Assembly: GCA_036924255.1 (NCBI GenBank)
Contig: JAUPFN010000015.1
Coordinates: 933,215-997,214 of the forward strand
Length of the DNA: 64,000 nt
Source of the DNA: Apodemia mormo
Taxonomy: Eukaryota > Arthropoda > Insecta > Lepidoptera > Riodinidae
Reading direction: 5' to 3'
The position numbers were made by a program, and so were the translations under genes. The notes beneath the pieces were generated by a model, which ran no database searches, had not been told where the DNA came from, and saw only the letters and a list, made by a program, of their open reading frames with translations. Numbering within the stretch: the stretch's first letter is position 1; every line of letters starts with the position of its first letter. Below are positions 34,931-46,311 of this stretch, piece by piece.

Positions 34931-36668
34931 TGGAATTAGATGTACAAATATATATGCAAAACACATATAGAGGATTGATTGGATATTGAATTATGAATTT
35001 ATATCTTAGTTTTTATAAAAGTTGACAATGCAAACACATACTTTGATAATGTCTTTGATTTAATAATTATAAATGCTCTTTGGTAGGATAAAGGTAATGT
35101 ACTGGTGTACACTAAAAATGTAATATAAAATAATCAAAAGATCTGTGGAATATTCAGTGGGATTGTGTTGAGTGGTTAATGTAAACTATGTAAAACAATA
35201 TGGAATTAGTCTTATATAAGTGATGTATATGCTGCTGCAGAAATATGTGTCCAGGGAAGCCTTTCACACTAAAATGTGAAGTGGTTATACAGTAGAACCT
35301 CCCATATGTTAAACATCAAGATGCTAAAAATTCAGGTTATAGAGTTTTCAACTAATCTAGGTTTTTGAGTTAGGCAGATTTTGATTTGACTTATAAAGAT
35401 TTGTTCTGTTCTAATTTTGAGTACAGAAAAGTGTTATTAATAAAAACTCAAGTTACATTGGTAAAAATAAATTTTATTATTGTTGACAAAGTAATTATTT
35501 GTAGGCCAAATTGTTTATCAACATCTTCCTTATTTTGACAGATGTTTACAGCTTAGAGCACCTTTAACTTTTCAGAGAGACTCCAACTTTTGAATTTACA
35601 TTTCACAATACACCATATTTAAATGATTTTCAAATAAATGGTAAATAAACCAAACTACTTCTTTCAATTTTTAATTTACATTAAATGAATTGCTTCACAA
35701 AAGTGCTTCACCAGTATGAAATCAATAATAAACCCAATCAATAAGTACCCAAAACGAAACACCGAACTCTAAGAAAGCAAGCATTTCTTAATAATTAGTT
35801 AATGTGAGTCAGTAATTTGTTTACATTATCAGTTAAAAAAAAAACTAAACAGTTGACCATGCATGTCATCCCTAAACTTCCCGCTAAATTAAGGTATTTT
35901 AAGCTCAAGGAGTAAAAATTATAAACATAGATTTTATCAGTTCAAACATCTATTTTGTTAAAAATGGCAGTATTAAGATTTTTGAAAAGCTGTATATTTT
36001 GGAAATTATGTTCAATTTTGATCTTTCAAATGGCATTCTACTCAAGTTTTGATATGTAGAATATTGCCTTAGCTAAATAATCGATAGGTTGAAAAATTTC
36101 TAAGCAATGTCAAAAAACATATTTTTTCAAAATTTTTCCTCATGGATAAATCCCAAACAAATTGACCTATTTTGATCCAATTAACAATATTTGATGCAGG
36201 TTTTAAAAGCGAAAAGCTGGTAAGACTTTTAAGTCAATCAGTGTATTAGCCTAAAAGTTATTTCAAAGATATTAAGTAAGTTTGCTAAGAACAACCGAAA
36301 AATAAACCGATTTCGATGCAGTTTACGCATTAGACATAGTTATTTGACAGCAGATTAGTTTTTGTATTCAATTGGTACATTAATCTGGAAGCTATATTAA
36401 AAAATACAGTTTTGCCAAAATTTTTTTGCGGTTTTTCAAAATTTCTCAAAATTTCCTGGGCCGATTTGGTTCAAATTTCCAGAAAGTCAAGTTGAGCAGA
36501 ATCCAATTGAATGCCAGCAACCTCATTTCGATCGGTCAAGCCGTTCAAAAGCTATGAAATATTTACATACACACGGGAAGTTAAAAAAGTAGGTAACTTG
36601 TTTTTCTTTGAGCTGTAGTGACAATAAATTTTATTGGGTTGTAAAAGTTGGAAATAAAACATTGCTAT

Positions 36669-36812
36669 TATTATGTAATTAAAATATGTATTTCTAAATA
36701 ATATGCAATTGTACTTGATTGAGCTATGTAGCAAATCAGTTGTCAGATCTACCCACATAGTTTATTTTATTAATATAAACAAAGTAAAAATGTTAGGTTA
36801 ATTTACATGACA
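36669..36812 (-). repeat. 3' LTR of the gypsy remnant
   Basis: Direct copy of 38234-38376 with a handful of differences (for example GTAATTAAAATATG against GTAGTTAAAATGTG). The adjacent internal sequence AAGGGAAAG on the minus strand is the polypurine tract. Confidence 0.85.
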
Positions 36813-38233
36813 TACTTTCCCTTAAGTAATAAACCAGCTTTCTCTGACATCCTCGTTCTTTTTAATTATTGGTATAACTGGCGTCGCCCATTGTGAAAAT
36901 GAAACTGGACGTAGAACTCCCTTATTTACTAGTCTATCTATTTCTTTTTCTATTCTCTTCTTAATAGCGTATGGAACTGGACGGGCCTTGAGAAATTTTG
37001 GCATAGTTCAGGATTTTAAATTGATTGATGGCCACAGTAGGTACCAAGACCATCCTTAAAAACTTCTTTATGTTTATCTAATATTCTTTCTAATCTTAAT
37101 GTATCTTCTTCTGACATAAAATTTATGTTAAGATTGATATTTAAAAAATTTTGCCAGTCCCAACCCAATAAATTAGGGCCATTGCCGTTAGTAGCTATTA
37201 TATGTGATTCATGAATTGTAATCTCTATATTGCATTGAGACCACGATTTGACCAAGTACATTAACTGGTGTTTTTTTGTACAATGTATCCCAAGTTTTCT
37301 TGTTGATGATTGAATAACTGGCACCAGTATCCACTTGCATGCGAACAGGTATGCCAGCCAAGAACACCTCCACTTCATATGGTGCTACTCGACTTGAACT
37401 TTTTAAAGAATAAATCCCATTAAGATGTTTGCCTTGTTGTTCTGTATAATTAATGTTAACTATCACTTCGGCTTTTTTCTTTTTTAAACATATTCTCTCT
37501 AAATGTCCAATTTTTTACAATATTGACATGTAGAATTGGCAAACCGACACTGTCGTCCATGCTGGTTACCACAGTGATAACAGAAGCGAATATTTGTTTT
37601 AGTTTTAACAGCATTTATATCCATTGGTTTAGTAGTGGATTACCTATCATAATGTAATCCTGTGTTTAAATTTGAAACTGCCGGATCTTGGATCATCCGT
37701 ACATCCCTGCAGGCACTTTTGGCTGATTTCATTGCATCTACTACATCTTGATAGCATAACTTGTTGCGTTTTAGTAACTCGTACTGAAGTTGTTGATCTC
37801 GCATGCCACAAAATAAGAGATCATGTAACATTCGTTCTAAATCAAAAAAATTGCACCCAGGACTAAGTTGTCATAATTGGGCTATATAATCTGAAGCTGT
37901 TTTATTTTGATTTTGTTCACGTTTGTAGAACTTGTATGACACTGATATTTCATTTCGTTTTGGAGAATAATGTTTAGTTAAGATGTTTTCAATTTCCATA
38001 TAAGACACTTCTGAAGCATTTCTTGGCGTAATTAATGCCAGTAAAGTCTCGAAAACACGCGAACCGCACACAGTGAAAAAATTCGCACGTTTTGCGGCAT
38101 ACAGTATGGCGCCATTAGCTTCAAAACAAAATTTTAAGCGTTCCAGATAATAAATGTCCCTACTATTTGAGTATCAAATTTTTGAAATTTGATAGCTTTG
38201 TCCATTTTAATCACTTTTAACACTCGTCGCCAC

Positions 38234-38376
38234 TATTATGTAGTTAAAATGTGTATTTCGAAATAATATCCAATGTACTTGATTGAGCTATGTAGCAAAT
38301 CAGTTGTGAGCTCTACCCACATAGTTTATTTTATTAATATAAACAAAGTAAAAATATTAGGTTAATTTATATGACA
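38234..38376 (-). repeat. 5' LTR of the gypsy remnant
   Basis: It lies next to the primer-binding site TGGCGACGAGTG (minus strand) and is flanked outside by GCTAT. In minus orientation it begins TGTCATATAAATTAACC. Confidence 0.85.
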
Positions 38377-38414
38377 GCTATGTTTGAGATACAGTAGTCG
38401 AATTTTTTTTGAGA

Positions 38415-38635
38415 TCATTGATAAAAATAAACTCAAGATGCACAACCCCAAATAAAACTGACACTCAAAAGTGTCGCTAATTTAATAAAAGTAGTTATAA
38501 AACATGTTTTTGTATATTCAATCTTAAGTGTAAGATTTATAGTTGCTTTTACAAAACAATGCACAAAAAGTAATAAAATTGATAGTATCAGTTTTGAGAT
38601 ACTGAATGTGCATCTTGGGTTTCTTATATCAATGG
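38415..38635. mobile_element. MITE with about 30-bp inverted ends
   Basis: The left end TCATTGATAAAAATAAACTC then AAGATGCACA and the reverse complement of the right end CCATTGATATAAGAAACCC then AAGATGCACA match. A second copy of its left half lies at 56029-56125 in vir intron 3. No coding capacity. Confidence 0.6.
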
Positions 38636-39363
38636 TTGAGATAAGAAAAATGTACCAAGTGTAATGTCGGGACATTGATTATTACAACTCATAGAGGGTT
38701 GAAATTTTGAGTAATGAGGTTTTAAGACTTGAGAGTCCCTTCCTCACAAAGCTTTGTTTTTAATTAAGGCGGTTTTGTACTTATTAAGGTTCTAGTTTTA
38801 AATAACTATATTGATTGGTAATGAAACAGCATGAAGTTAATAATTTATAGATACTAATAATACATATTGATGCTTAAAAGGCAATCTTCACTAAGCAACA
38901 TTGACTAAACTTTACAGGAGAGTGATTTAAAATTCAAATATAAAATTAAAAAATTATACAAGATCATCTAATTGTAATAAATTTAATTACAACAAATTGT
39001 AACAAATTTAATTACAATTAAAATATGTGATTTTTTATAATTGAAGTGAAAACTTCTTTAGGCGCGTTGAGCGTTTTGGTAGAGGGTAAAATCCTCGGTT
39101 CGCGTCACCGACATGCTAATGATAATAGTATATCTATAGCTATGTTTTGCATATAGTTTTAATTACTCTCAACTTAATAGTTCCGTTTTCACTTCTATCG
39201 GCAGTCCCACGACTGCTACTGTTTTTTTTTTTTTATTTTATGTTTGAATTTTAAATCACACCTGTAATGTTTACTTAATATCGCTTAGTGAAAATTGCCT
39301 TTCAAGCATCGATATACATGCATTTAGACTAATACCTGACTAATAATTGTCATTTTTTTACAG

Positions 39364-39655
39364 GAACTAAATTTAGATTTAGTTCAATTTCCAAAGTCGG
39401 TGTTTGTGAGAGAAATACGAATTATACCACTTGGAGCAAGAGTAGAAGGGGATTTCCCCGGTGGAGTTCGGTTGGGAGCTACTAACCCCACGAAATTCCA
39501 CATAGATTTCTTTGTCAATGATCTAAGTAAGCCTGGAGCAACTACATTTGAAGCACTAGGCAGTATAGATTATTGTCAAAATGGGCAAATTCACATGGAG
39601 TGTGGCTCTGAAGAAGAGCAGCCAAGAATACCCACTGATGGCTTAGTCCTAAGAG
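39364..39655 (+). CDS. vir: Virilizer, coding exon 2 (conserved N-terminal domain)
   Basis: The acceptor TTTTTTTACAG|GAACTA continues the frame of exon 1 in phase 0. The 97 codons read ELNLDLVQFPKSVFVREIRI, then IPLGARVEGDFPGGVRLG, NPTKFHIDFFVNDLSKPGA, FEALGSIDY and TDGLVLRG, ending in phase 1 at AGAG|GTATG. These are the hallmark blocks of the VIRMA N-terminal domain: the human protein has closely similar INEVRVIPPG, FQLDLFFNNVSKP, FERLGSLEY and NTDGLVLRG segments. The donor splits the glycine codon completed in exon 3. An open frame starting at 39400 that runs on to 39693 overruns the real donor into the intron. Confidence 0.95.
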
Positions 39656-40679
39656 GTATGCTAATTATTTTTAATCCTATGAATTTATTTTAAAATAACA
39701 CTATGCCAATATTAGAATGTTTCTGTAACTTGTGTAACAAACCATATGCTATGTCATAACCATTCACTTGGCCACTGTTTGGTCCCCGCTGACCCAAACT
39801 CTGGTTTAAATCTTCGTGCATTTAAAATATGATCTATAATTTCCTACACTGAGAATGCTATAATGTTATATTGTCTGTAATGGAATTTTATTATTTGACG
39901 AACCTCATAAGTCGCTTTGTCTATATAAAATGGTTACTGTGTTTAGTAGTACATTTGTTTCTTTGTAAAGTAAGTCAGTAGGTTATCTAAATAGTTTTTT
40001 TGAGCATTACTTTTAAAACAGCACACTGAGCCCTTTCTAAGCTGTCATATATTGTGTATGTATATAGAGAGATTTACAAATTGCATTGTATACCATAATG
40101 AGTACATTGTTATTGGCTAAATCCCATAGCTTTCTCATTCTACTTACGCATTTGCACAAAGGAGAGGGGGATTTTTGGGCCCAAATGTAAAGGGTTGAAG
40201 TATGGTTCAAAAAATTGATACTATTTTTCTATTTCAATGTTCAAAATATGAGCTTAATCCAACGGCTCGCAAGAATCGCACTCGCAAGTCAATCGCGGAC
40301 TTCACTCTTCGCTATTTTACGTACCTACCTACAGAGAGGCATCCTTTAATTTGTGTTTTCCAAAAATCGGTGTTTTAGTATTGTGTCAATTTATAAACAT
40401 GAAGCATAGTTGCCTGTATTACAAGTATCAGTTGTTTATATAATAGTAAACGGTTACAGTGGTTAAACTACACCATAGTACCGTAACCTTACTTCTAGTG
40501 AATGTCTTATATCTCTGTTCTCAGATTGCTAAAATCTGTAAAATTTTCAGTATTTATATAACGAAAAACTAGCTATTAATTAACATAATATTCATCTTAT
40601 TACAAGGGGGCCCAAGTTTGTATGCAACGGTATCAGTCTCCTTTTCAATATGTAGTTTGTATGAAAGTGTGGTGTCAAT

Positions 40680-41257
40680 TAGTGGTGGGCGTTTAATGAA
40701 CGAACAGTTTTTTTAGACTGTTTCTTTAGCTTGAACGAATAAACAGTCTAACGTTATTTGATAAACTAGTTTATGAATGAACTATGTAACGCGTCTTTAT
40801 AACGTTCGCGTATGGACTGTTGGTTTCGTGAAACGTTTAGTTAGCGCAACCAAAATAGGTATCATATTCGCAACGCCGACGAGTGGAGTGGAACTCGAAA
40901 TTGGCCATAATATATGTACATAAAATGAAATGAACTTCTAAATACGCCAGGTTTATGTATATCTATTATTTATTATTTAATATTTAAATGAAATATTTTT
41001 AAGAATATAAATTTTATAATCATAAATAAACCTGCCAGTCCTACGCCTGGAAATAGTATGAAGAGCAGTTCAGTTCATTTTTATAAACAGTTAACAAGTA
41101 AATAATAATCTTCGTAGAACGATAACTACAACGTAATAATCATATTCAGTGTAGGAAGTAAACTAGTCGAAAATTAAACTGTTTTTGCAACTAGTTTATC
41201 GTTCACGATAAACAGTCTCGTTGCGTCGACGAAAAATACGTCAACGACCCACCACTA
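40680..41257. mobile_element. Nonautonomous hAT-like element, 578 bp
   Basis: The left end TAGTGGTGGGCGTTTAATGA and the reverse complement of the right end TAGTGGTGGGTCGTTGACG form inverted termini. The flanks GTGTCAAT (40672-40679) and GTGTAAAT (41258-41265) match at 7 of 8 bases, an 8-bp target duplication. The interior is full of AAACAGT/AACTAGTTTAT motifs in both orientations and has no ORF. Confidence 0.75.
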
Positions 41258-41375
41258 GTGTAAATGATGATTCTTAGGTATTATTTTGCAATATAGTCAC
41301 CTTTGCAATATAGTTACCAAGCTTATAGCAAGCACAGGCAGTTCCTGTATTTTCGCAGTTATGTATGCGAAGACT

Positions 41376-41480
41376 TAGTGATGGGTAAAGGATAAATACT
41401 CAACGGATAAATACTCTAGTATTTACCCAAAATTAATAAATACTCGTTTTTACCCATTTTTACCAAATATTTACTCAAAA
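41376..41480 (+). repeat. hAT-like end rich in ATAAATACTC motifs
   Basis: TTAGTGATGGGTAAAGGATA is followed by repeated GGATAAATACTC and TTTTTACCCA pieces. Similar GGATAAATACTTGAGTAAAA sequence occurs at 50199-50250 beyond the two LINEs. They may be the split halves of one element, but the terminal match is not convincing. Confidence 0.35.
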
Positions 41481-41852
41481 TGATAGATATTTATGTTTTT
41501 TGGGAAATTGGATAGTTATTTTTTAAAGTTTAATTATCAATAATGTTATTTGGGCTTTCGAAAATACTACACTATTACCTTAGATTATATATTGTCTAGA
41601 TAGAGTGTTCCCTGCAAATGTAACAAATTAACAGACCAGATTTAAAACACTTTGTTGCGTATTACACACCAATTTTTTTTTTTTTTCTGGCGGTAGACTT
41701 AACTGCACACGTTTTTGGTTTCTCTTTCTTTAAAATTTATTATAATAACTTTATCAAGAATAATTTACCTATGTTTAGTTGATTTAGTAATATAACATCA
41801 CTCCTTATAGTTTCCTTTATTATTTCACTTCACTTTTACTATAACAACAAAA

Positions 41853-42623
41853 ATGGATTTATCACTATCAATGTCCTCCAATACTGAAGAAATCATTAGA
41901 ACATTCAATGCAAGGATGAGTGAATATGATGATAAACTTCAAAAACTGGCTGCTTCAGCTGCTACTAGCTCATCTTCAGATCTGGCCGTTCTCACTCAAG
42001 ACTTCATGAACTTCAAAAACTTAGTGTGGAAGGCACTAGCTTTGTTAAGGTCACAAACTGAATTAATGGCTCTTGGACTGGAAAGACATGAAGCTTTCTT
42101 GCGGAAAAAGATTTTACTTTTACATGGCATTCCTGAAGATGTGACTATGACTCCACTAGCCAAGGTGACTAGTATATTTTGTGATCAAATGGGTCTGACT
42201 GACTTTTCTAGTAACTTTATTGAATCTTGTCATAGGTTGGGTAACAGTAAGGGTAAGCCAAGACCAGTTTTATTAAGATTCCGTGATCTTCAGTATCGTC
42301 AGCAGATTTGGGAGAATAAAACAGCTTTAAAAGGATCTGGCTACACTGTCTCAGAGTTCCTGACAAAATCTAAGCACCAGATCTTCATGGAGGCGCGTAA
42401 GCATTTTGGAATTAAAAACTGCTGGTCTTCTGATGGTAAAATTATTATTCTGCTGCCTGATAAAACTCGTTGCAAAATTGAAATGATATCTGAATTAAAG
42501 AAGCTCATCTTACAGTTTCCTGCGCAATCAGATTCTCCGCATACTGATCCTCCTAGCCCACAAGTGATGCCAGTGAAGACAATTAGTGTTAATAAGTCTC
42601 CCCGAAGACAAAGGCGTAGGTAA
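41853..42623 (+). CDS. LINE ORF1 protein (256 aa)
   Basis: An intact ORF from MDLSLSMSSNTEEII. The N-terminal 90 residues are polar and helix-prone, consistent with a coiled coil. Residues about 88-215 (KKILLLHGIPED, FIESCHRLGNSKGKPRPVLL, RFRDLQYRQQIWENKTALKG) resemble the RNA-recognition plus C-terminal fold of L1-type ORF1 proteins (RNA-binding chaperones that coat the LINE RNA). The C-terminus is Pro/Ser-rich, ending in basic RRQRRR. No zinc knuckles are visible, unlike jockey gag proteins. It is separated from ORF2 by about 730 bp of AT-rich sequence, so ORF2 would need separate or re-initiated translation. Function in this copy is inferred from family structure. Confidence 0.8.
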   Translation: MDLSLSMSSNTEEIIRTFNARMSEYDDKLQKLAASAATSSSSDLAVLTQDFMNFKNLVWKALALLRSQTELMALGLERHEAFLRKKILLLHGIPEDVTMTPLAKVTSIFCDQMGLTDFSSNFIESCHRLGNSKGKPRPVLLRFRDLQYRQQIWENKTALKGSGYTVSEFLTKSKHQIFMEARKHFGIKNCWSSDGKIIILLPDKTRCKIEMISELKKLILQFPAQSDSPHTDPPSPQVMPVKTISVNKSPRRQRRR

Positions 42624-43359
42624 ATTATAATACTGTTTTAACCATTTTTGTAGATATCTGTACATAATATTCAAACTTCTTGTGCTCAGTTAGCATTATA
42701 ATTCAAAAGTAAATTAAGTTTTTGTTTGTTTGATTACACATTGTTTTTCTAGTTTTTGGTTATGTGTCTCACGAATGTTAACAAGATCACACACATTTTA
42801 ATTTATTGGCATCATATATTTGCGGGTGTAACTGGCTTTCTCAGCTAATTTTGTTAACTTACTATAAAACGGGTATTATTATATATTATTTTTAACAAAT
42901 ACACGTAATTACACTTTACATAGTTTATAACTTTTGAATTTGATGTTTTGTGACAGATGTCGATTGACGTAATGACATATACTTTGAAAACTGACAGTTT
43001 AAAAACAGACAAGGTAATGGCCATGTTTGCATAAGGCCTTAAGTCGGTTAGGTATTGTTATTTTTAAATTGTCATAAATTGCCGTGTATGTTATTGCCAT
43101 TAATTTTCTATATTATGTTGTTTATGTTCTTTCTTTTTATATAGGGGTGGTGTTGTAATATGGGTCAACAAATTTATATCTAATTTTATATTATTACTTT
43201 TGATTTTTTTTTTATGTTATTTTATTTCATAGTTTAATTTATTTTTGTACTTTTGATAAATTAGGTATTAGGTTAGGTTAGCTTTTTATTTTTTTTTAAT
43301 TATTATTTTATTTGTTGAAATACACCATAAATAGTTTTATAATATAGGTTATTATACTA

Positions 43360-46311
43360 ATGGATGATGATAATGTATTCCATAATGATTTTTTATCCTG
43401 CTCTTCATCCGATGGTGAATTTTTGAGCGCTGGCAGTGATAGTGCGACTCTTGATACTTCCTTAAATGGACAACTTTGTTCTATTTTTACAGATTTTTCA
43501 AATAATTTTAATGTAGTTCACATTAATGCTCAGAGTATTCCTGGCCATTACTCAGATCTTTTGACAGTTTTCTGTAGCAATAATGTTGATGCCATTCTTG
43601 TTTCGGAATCTTTCTTAAAGCCTTCCCTTTCATGTTATCAATTTACCTTGCCGGGATTTGTACTCATTAGAAATGATCGTACATGCAAAGGTGGCGGAGG
43701 TGTAGCCATCTATCTTCGTTCAGATATTTCCTACAATATTCTTGCTGTTTCTCCCAGCGAATATAATGAAACTGCCGAATTCATTTTTCTTGAAGTATGT
43801 CTAAATCACACAAAGATTCTATTATCAGTCATTTATAGCCCTTCACTCCACGTTAATTATTTTCCCACACTTGATAGTTTACTCAATGATTTTAGACCCA
43901 TTTATAAACACATTTTATTGCTTGGTGATTTTAATACATGTCTTTTAAAAAATGACTCTCGCTCTCATCGGCTGCTTTCTCTTCTTGCTGGATATGATAT
44001 GCATGTTCTTTCCCTCTCAGCAACTCACAAGTCTCCAAACTGCTCTCCATCTCTTCTGGATTTAATGATTGTTTCACAACCATCCTGTGTCAACATCCAT
44101 GGCCAAATCCCATCCTGCTTTTCTTATCACGATTTAATTTTTCTCTCGTACAAAATTCGGGTACCAAAAGCTAAGGCTGCCTTCTCTCTTCGTCGTTCTT
44201 TCAAAAATATTGATTGTGAGTCATTAATAGATGATGCGACAGCTATTGATTGGTCTCCGGTATTAAATAGTGTTGACATTGACACCAAAGTGAGTTGCTT
44301 TAATTCTTTAATTCTTAACTTATATGACAGCCATGCTCCAGTTAAAAGAATCAAAATTAAACATAAACCATCTCCCTGGATAACTGACGACATAAAAAAG
44401 GCCATGGCTGTAAGAGATCGGGCAAATCGTCGTTATAAAAAGCTGCCTACAGATCATAACTTAAATCAGTATAAGCTCTCTCGCAATAAATGTAACAAGC
44501 TTTGTCGTTCTGCTAGGCGTCGTTACATCCACGACACTATCGCCAGTTCTAATCCTCAGGAAACTTGGAGATTCCTTAAATCTCTTGGCATTGGCAAAAT
44601 TCAGTCTTCCGGTGATGGTATTACCGATCTTAATATTCTTAATACATATTTTTCCACTCCTCCAATTTTATTAAATGATGCTACTAAAACTATTACACTC
44701 AATTCTCTCTCGTCTACTTGTTTGCCTAACTGTCCCTATTTCTTTTTGAAACCGGTGTCTGAGGAAGTGGTTAAAAAGCACATTCTCTCTATTTCTTCTG
44801 CAGCAGTAGGTAGTGACAATATATGCTCTCGAATGATTTCACTAATTATTCCCCAAATTCTCCCTATTATTACTCACATTTTTAATTTTTCTTTTTCTTT
44901 TTATTCGTTTCCGGCTGTTTGGAAATTGGCTAATGTTATCCCTCTTCCCAAAATTTCTAAACCTTCTGTTGCATCAAACTATCGACCAATTTCCATACTT
45001 CCTTTCCTTTCAAAAGTTTTAGAAAGTATCGTTCAATCTCAATTAGCAGATTTCCTACACACAAATAAGTTGCTAAATTCATATCAATCGGGGTTCAGGC
45101 CTGGCCATAGTACCGTCACTGCGCTAGTGAAAGTTTCCGATGATATTCGATTGGCAATTGATTCAAAACGACTTACTTTGATAGTTCTACTAGACTTTAG
45201 CAACGCATTTAACTCAGTTGATTTTGATGTGCTCCTTGAGATTATGCGTGCTCTTAATATTTCGACTTCTGCGTTAGATTGGTTTAGTTCTTACCTTCGG
45301 GGTCGTAAGCAGCGTGTTTTATACAAAGAATCTTATTCTGATTGGCTAGATATTACAGCTGGTGTACCCCAAGGTGGAGTTCTTTCTCCTCTGATATTTT
45401 CCCTTTTTATAAATTCAGTATCATCTTATATATCTTCCAATTACCATCTCTATGCTGACGATTTACAGCTATATCGACATTTTAGCCATGAAGATTTAAC
45501 AAATGCTGTAGATATGATTAATAGAGATCTGGATGCTATTCATTCTTGGGCCCAGTCCTATGGTCTCTGTGTTAACCCGAACAAATCTAAAGCTATAGTT
45601 ATTGGCAGTCGGTATATGTTAAATTCTTTAGATATTTTAAATTTGCCGCCAATAGTATTTAATAATTCTATTATCTCTTACTCTGACCAGGTCACGAATT
45701 TAGGTGTAATTTTCAACTCAGATTTATCTTGGGAATCCCATATCAACAATATATGTAAAAAAGTTTATTTTGCTTTTCATTCTCTAAATGCTTTAAAAAA
45801 CTTTCTCCCCTTCAAAACTAAAATTTCTCTAATACATACTCTAATTTTACCTATAATAGATTATGCCGATTCTTGTTTTCTAGATGCTACTGAAGAACTC
45901 ATTAATAAACTTGAGAGGCTCCAAAATCTATGTATCCGTTTTGTCTTTGGCTTGCGCAAGTACGACCATATCTCGAACTTCAGAGCCCAGCTTAAGTTAC
46001 TTCCTATTCGTCTTCGCAGGAATACTCATATTTTGTGTCTACTTTTTAGAATACTGTTTAACCCAGCAGCTCCTCAATACCTCCGTGAACGGTTCTCCTT
46101 TTTACATTCCCCTGATTCTCCTTGTCGCAAATCTGTCCGTTCGTTATTGAAGTTTCCTGAATCTCATTATCAAGCCTATTCTCGCTCTTTTAGTGTTCAG
46201 GGCGTTAACTTATGGAATTCACTCCCATTTCATGTTCGTGATAGCCCATCCCTGCCAGTTTTTAAAAAACGATTAAGAAATCACTATCTGTCTTTCTCTT
46301 TTAAAATTTAG
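43360..46311 (+). CDS. LINE ORF2: apurinic-type endonuclease and reverse transcriptase (983 aa)
   Basis: One uninterrupted frame. Residues about 48-280 form the endonuclease (VVHINAQSIPGH, LVSESFLKPS, GGGGVAIYLR, LLGDFNTCLL, SYHDLIFLSY). A linker with basic RRSFK and RRRYIHD segments follows. Residues about 490-790 form the reverse transcriptase: IPLPKISKP, YRPISILPFLSKVLE, SGFRPGHSTVTALV, LLDFSNAFNSVD (about 610), AGVPQGGVLSPLIFSLFIN, then the catalytic YADD (about 698), and NLGVIFNSDLSW. The C-terminus has ILPIIDYADSCFLDATEELI and VNLWNSLPFHVRD, the typical LINE tail domain. All catalytic motifs are present, so the copy could be competent or very recently inserted. It carries out target-primed reverse transcription. 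CR1-like affiliation is inferred from the AAAT-type tail; jockey-group is the alternative. Confidence 0.92.
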   Translation: MDDDNVFHNDFLSCSSSDGEFLSAGSDSATLDTSLNGQLCSIFTDFSNNFNVVHINAQSIPGHYSDLLTVFCSNNVDAILVSESFLKPSLSCYQFTLPGFVLIRNDRTCKGGGGVAIYLRSDISYNILAVSPSEYNETAEFIFLEVCLNHTKILLSVIYSPSLHVNYFPTLDSLLNDFRPIYKHILLLGDFNTCLLKNDSRSHRLLSLLAGYDMHVLSLSATHKSPNCSPSLLDLMIVSQPSCVNIHGQIPSCFSYHDLIFLSYKIRVPKAKAAFSLRRSFKNIDCESLIDDATAIDWSPVLNSVDIDTKVSCFNSLILNLYDSHAPVKRIKIKHKPSPWITDDIKKAMAVRDRANRRYKKLPTDHNLNQYKLSRNKCNKLCRSARRRYIHDTIASSNPQETWRFLKSLGIGKIQSSGDGITDLNILNTYFSTPPILLNDATKTITLNSLSSTCLPNCPYFFLKPVSEEVVKKHILSISSAAVGSDNICSRMISLIIPQILPIITHIFNFSFSFYSFPAVWKLANVIPLPKISKPSVASNYRPISILPFLSKVLESIVQSQLADFLHTNKLLNSYQSGFRPGHSTVTALVKVSDDIRLAIDSKRLTLIVLLDFSNAFNSVDFDVLLEIMRALNISTSALDWFSSYLRGRKQRVLYKESYSDWLDITAGVPQGGVLSPLIFSLFINSVSSYISSNYHLYADDLQLYRHFSHEDLTNAVDMINRDLDAIHSWAQSYGLCVNPNKSKAIVIGSRYMLNSLDILNLPPIVFNNSIISYSDQVTNLGVIFNSDLSWESHINNICKKVYFAFHSLNALKNFLPFKTKISLIHTLILPIIDYADSCFLDATEELINKLERLQNLCIRFVFGLRKYDHISNFRAQLKLLPIRLRRNTHILCLLFRILFNPAAPQYLRERFSFLHSPDSPCRKSVRSLLKFPESHYQAYSRSFSVQGVNLWNSLPFHVRDSPSLPVFKKRLRNHYLSFSFKI

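Larger units (their letters stand above)
36669..38376 (-). mobile_element. Ty3/gypsy retrotransposon remnant with paired LTRs
   Basis: Direct repeats of about 144 bp (36669-36812 and 38234-38376, starting TATTATGTA and ending ATGACA on the plus strand) are flanked by an exact 5-bp duplication GCTAT (36664-36668 and 38377-38381). In minus orientation the 5' LTR is followed after one base by TGGCGACGAGTG, a primer-binding site beginning TGG. Inside, in order: a gag-like region (about 38070-37640; MRDQQLQYELLKRN), a zinc-knuckle region (CYHCGNQHGRQC then CQYCKK, about 37580-37500), a protease with VDTGAS (about 37330), and the start of reverse transcriptase (ARPVPYAIKKRIEKEIDRL, then WATPVIPI, 36980-36850). 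Frames are broken. The rest of pol (RT core, RNase H, integrase) is deleted up to the polypurine tract. Confidence 0.85.
34100..39363 (+). other. vir: vir intron 1 (5,264 bp)
   Basis: It runs from GTAAGC to a pyrimidine-rich ACAG. It holds a dispersed-repeat copy (34600-34930), a pogo-like CAGTAGAACCTCC end after TA (about 35289), a repeat at about 36430-36590 ending GCCGTTCAAAAGCTATGAAA, a Ty3/gypsy element (36669-38376) and a MITE (38415-38635). ORF 34392-34775 lies partly in the dispersed repeat and is not a gene. The rest is AT-rich without recognised features. Confidence 0.85.

Noticed and set aside
44127..44405. 92-aa minus-strand ORF, and ORFs at 47117-47666, 47889-48245, 48429-49639
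   Set aside because: Antisense shadows of the two LINE coding regions.
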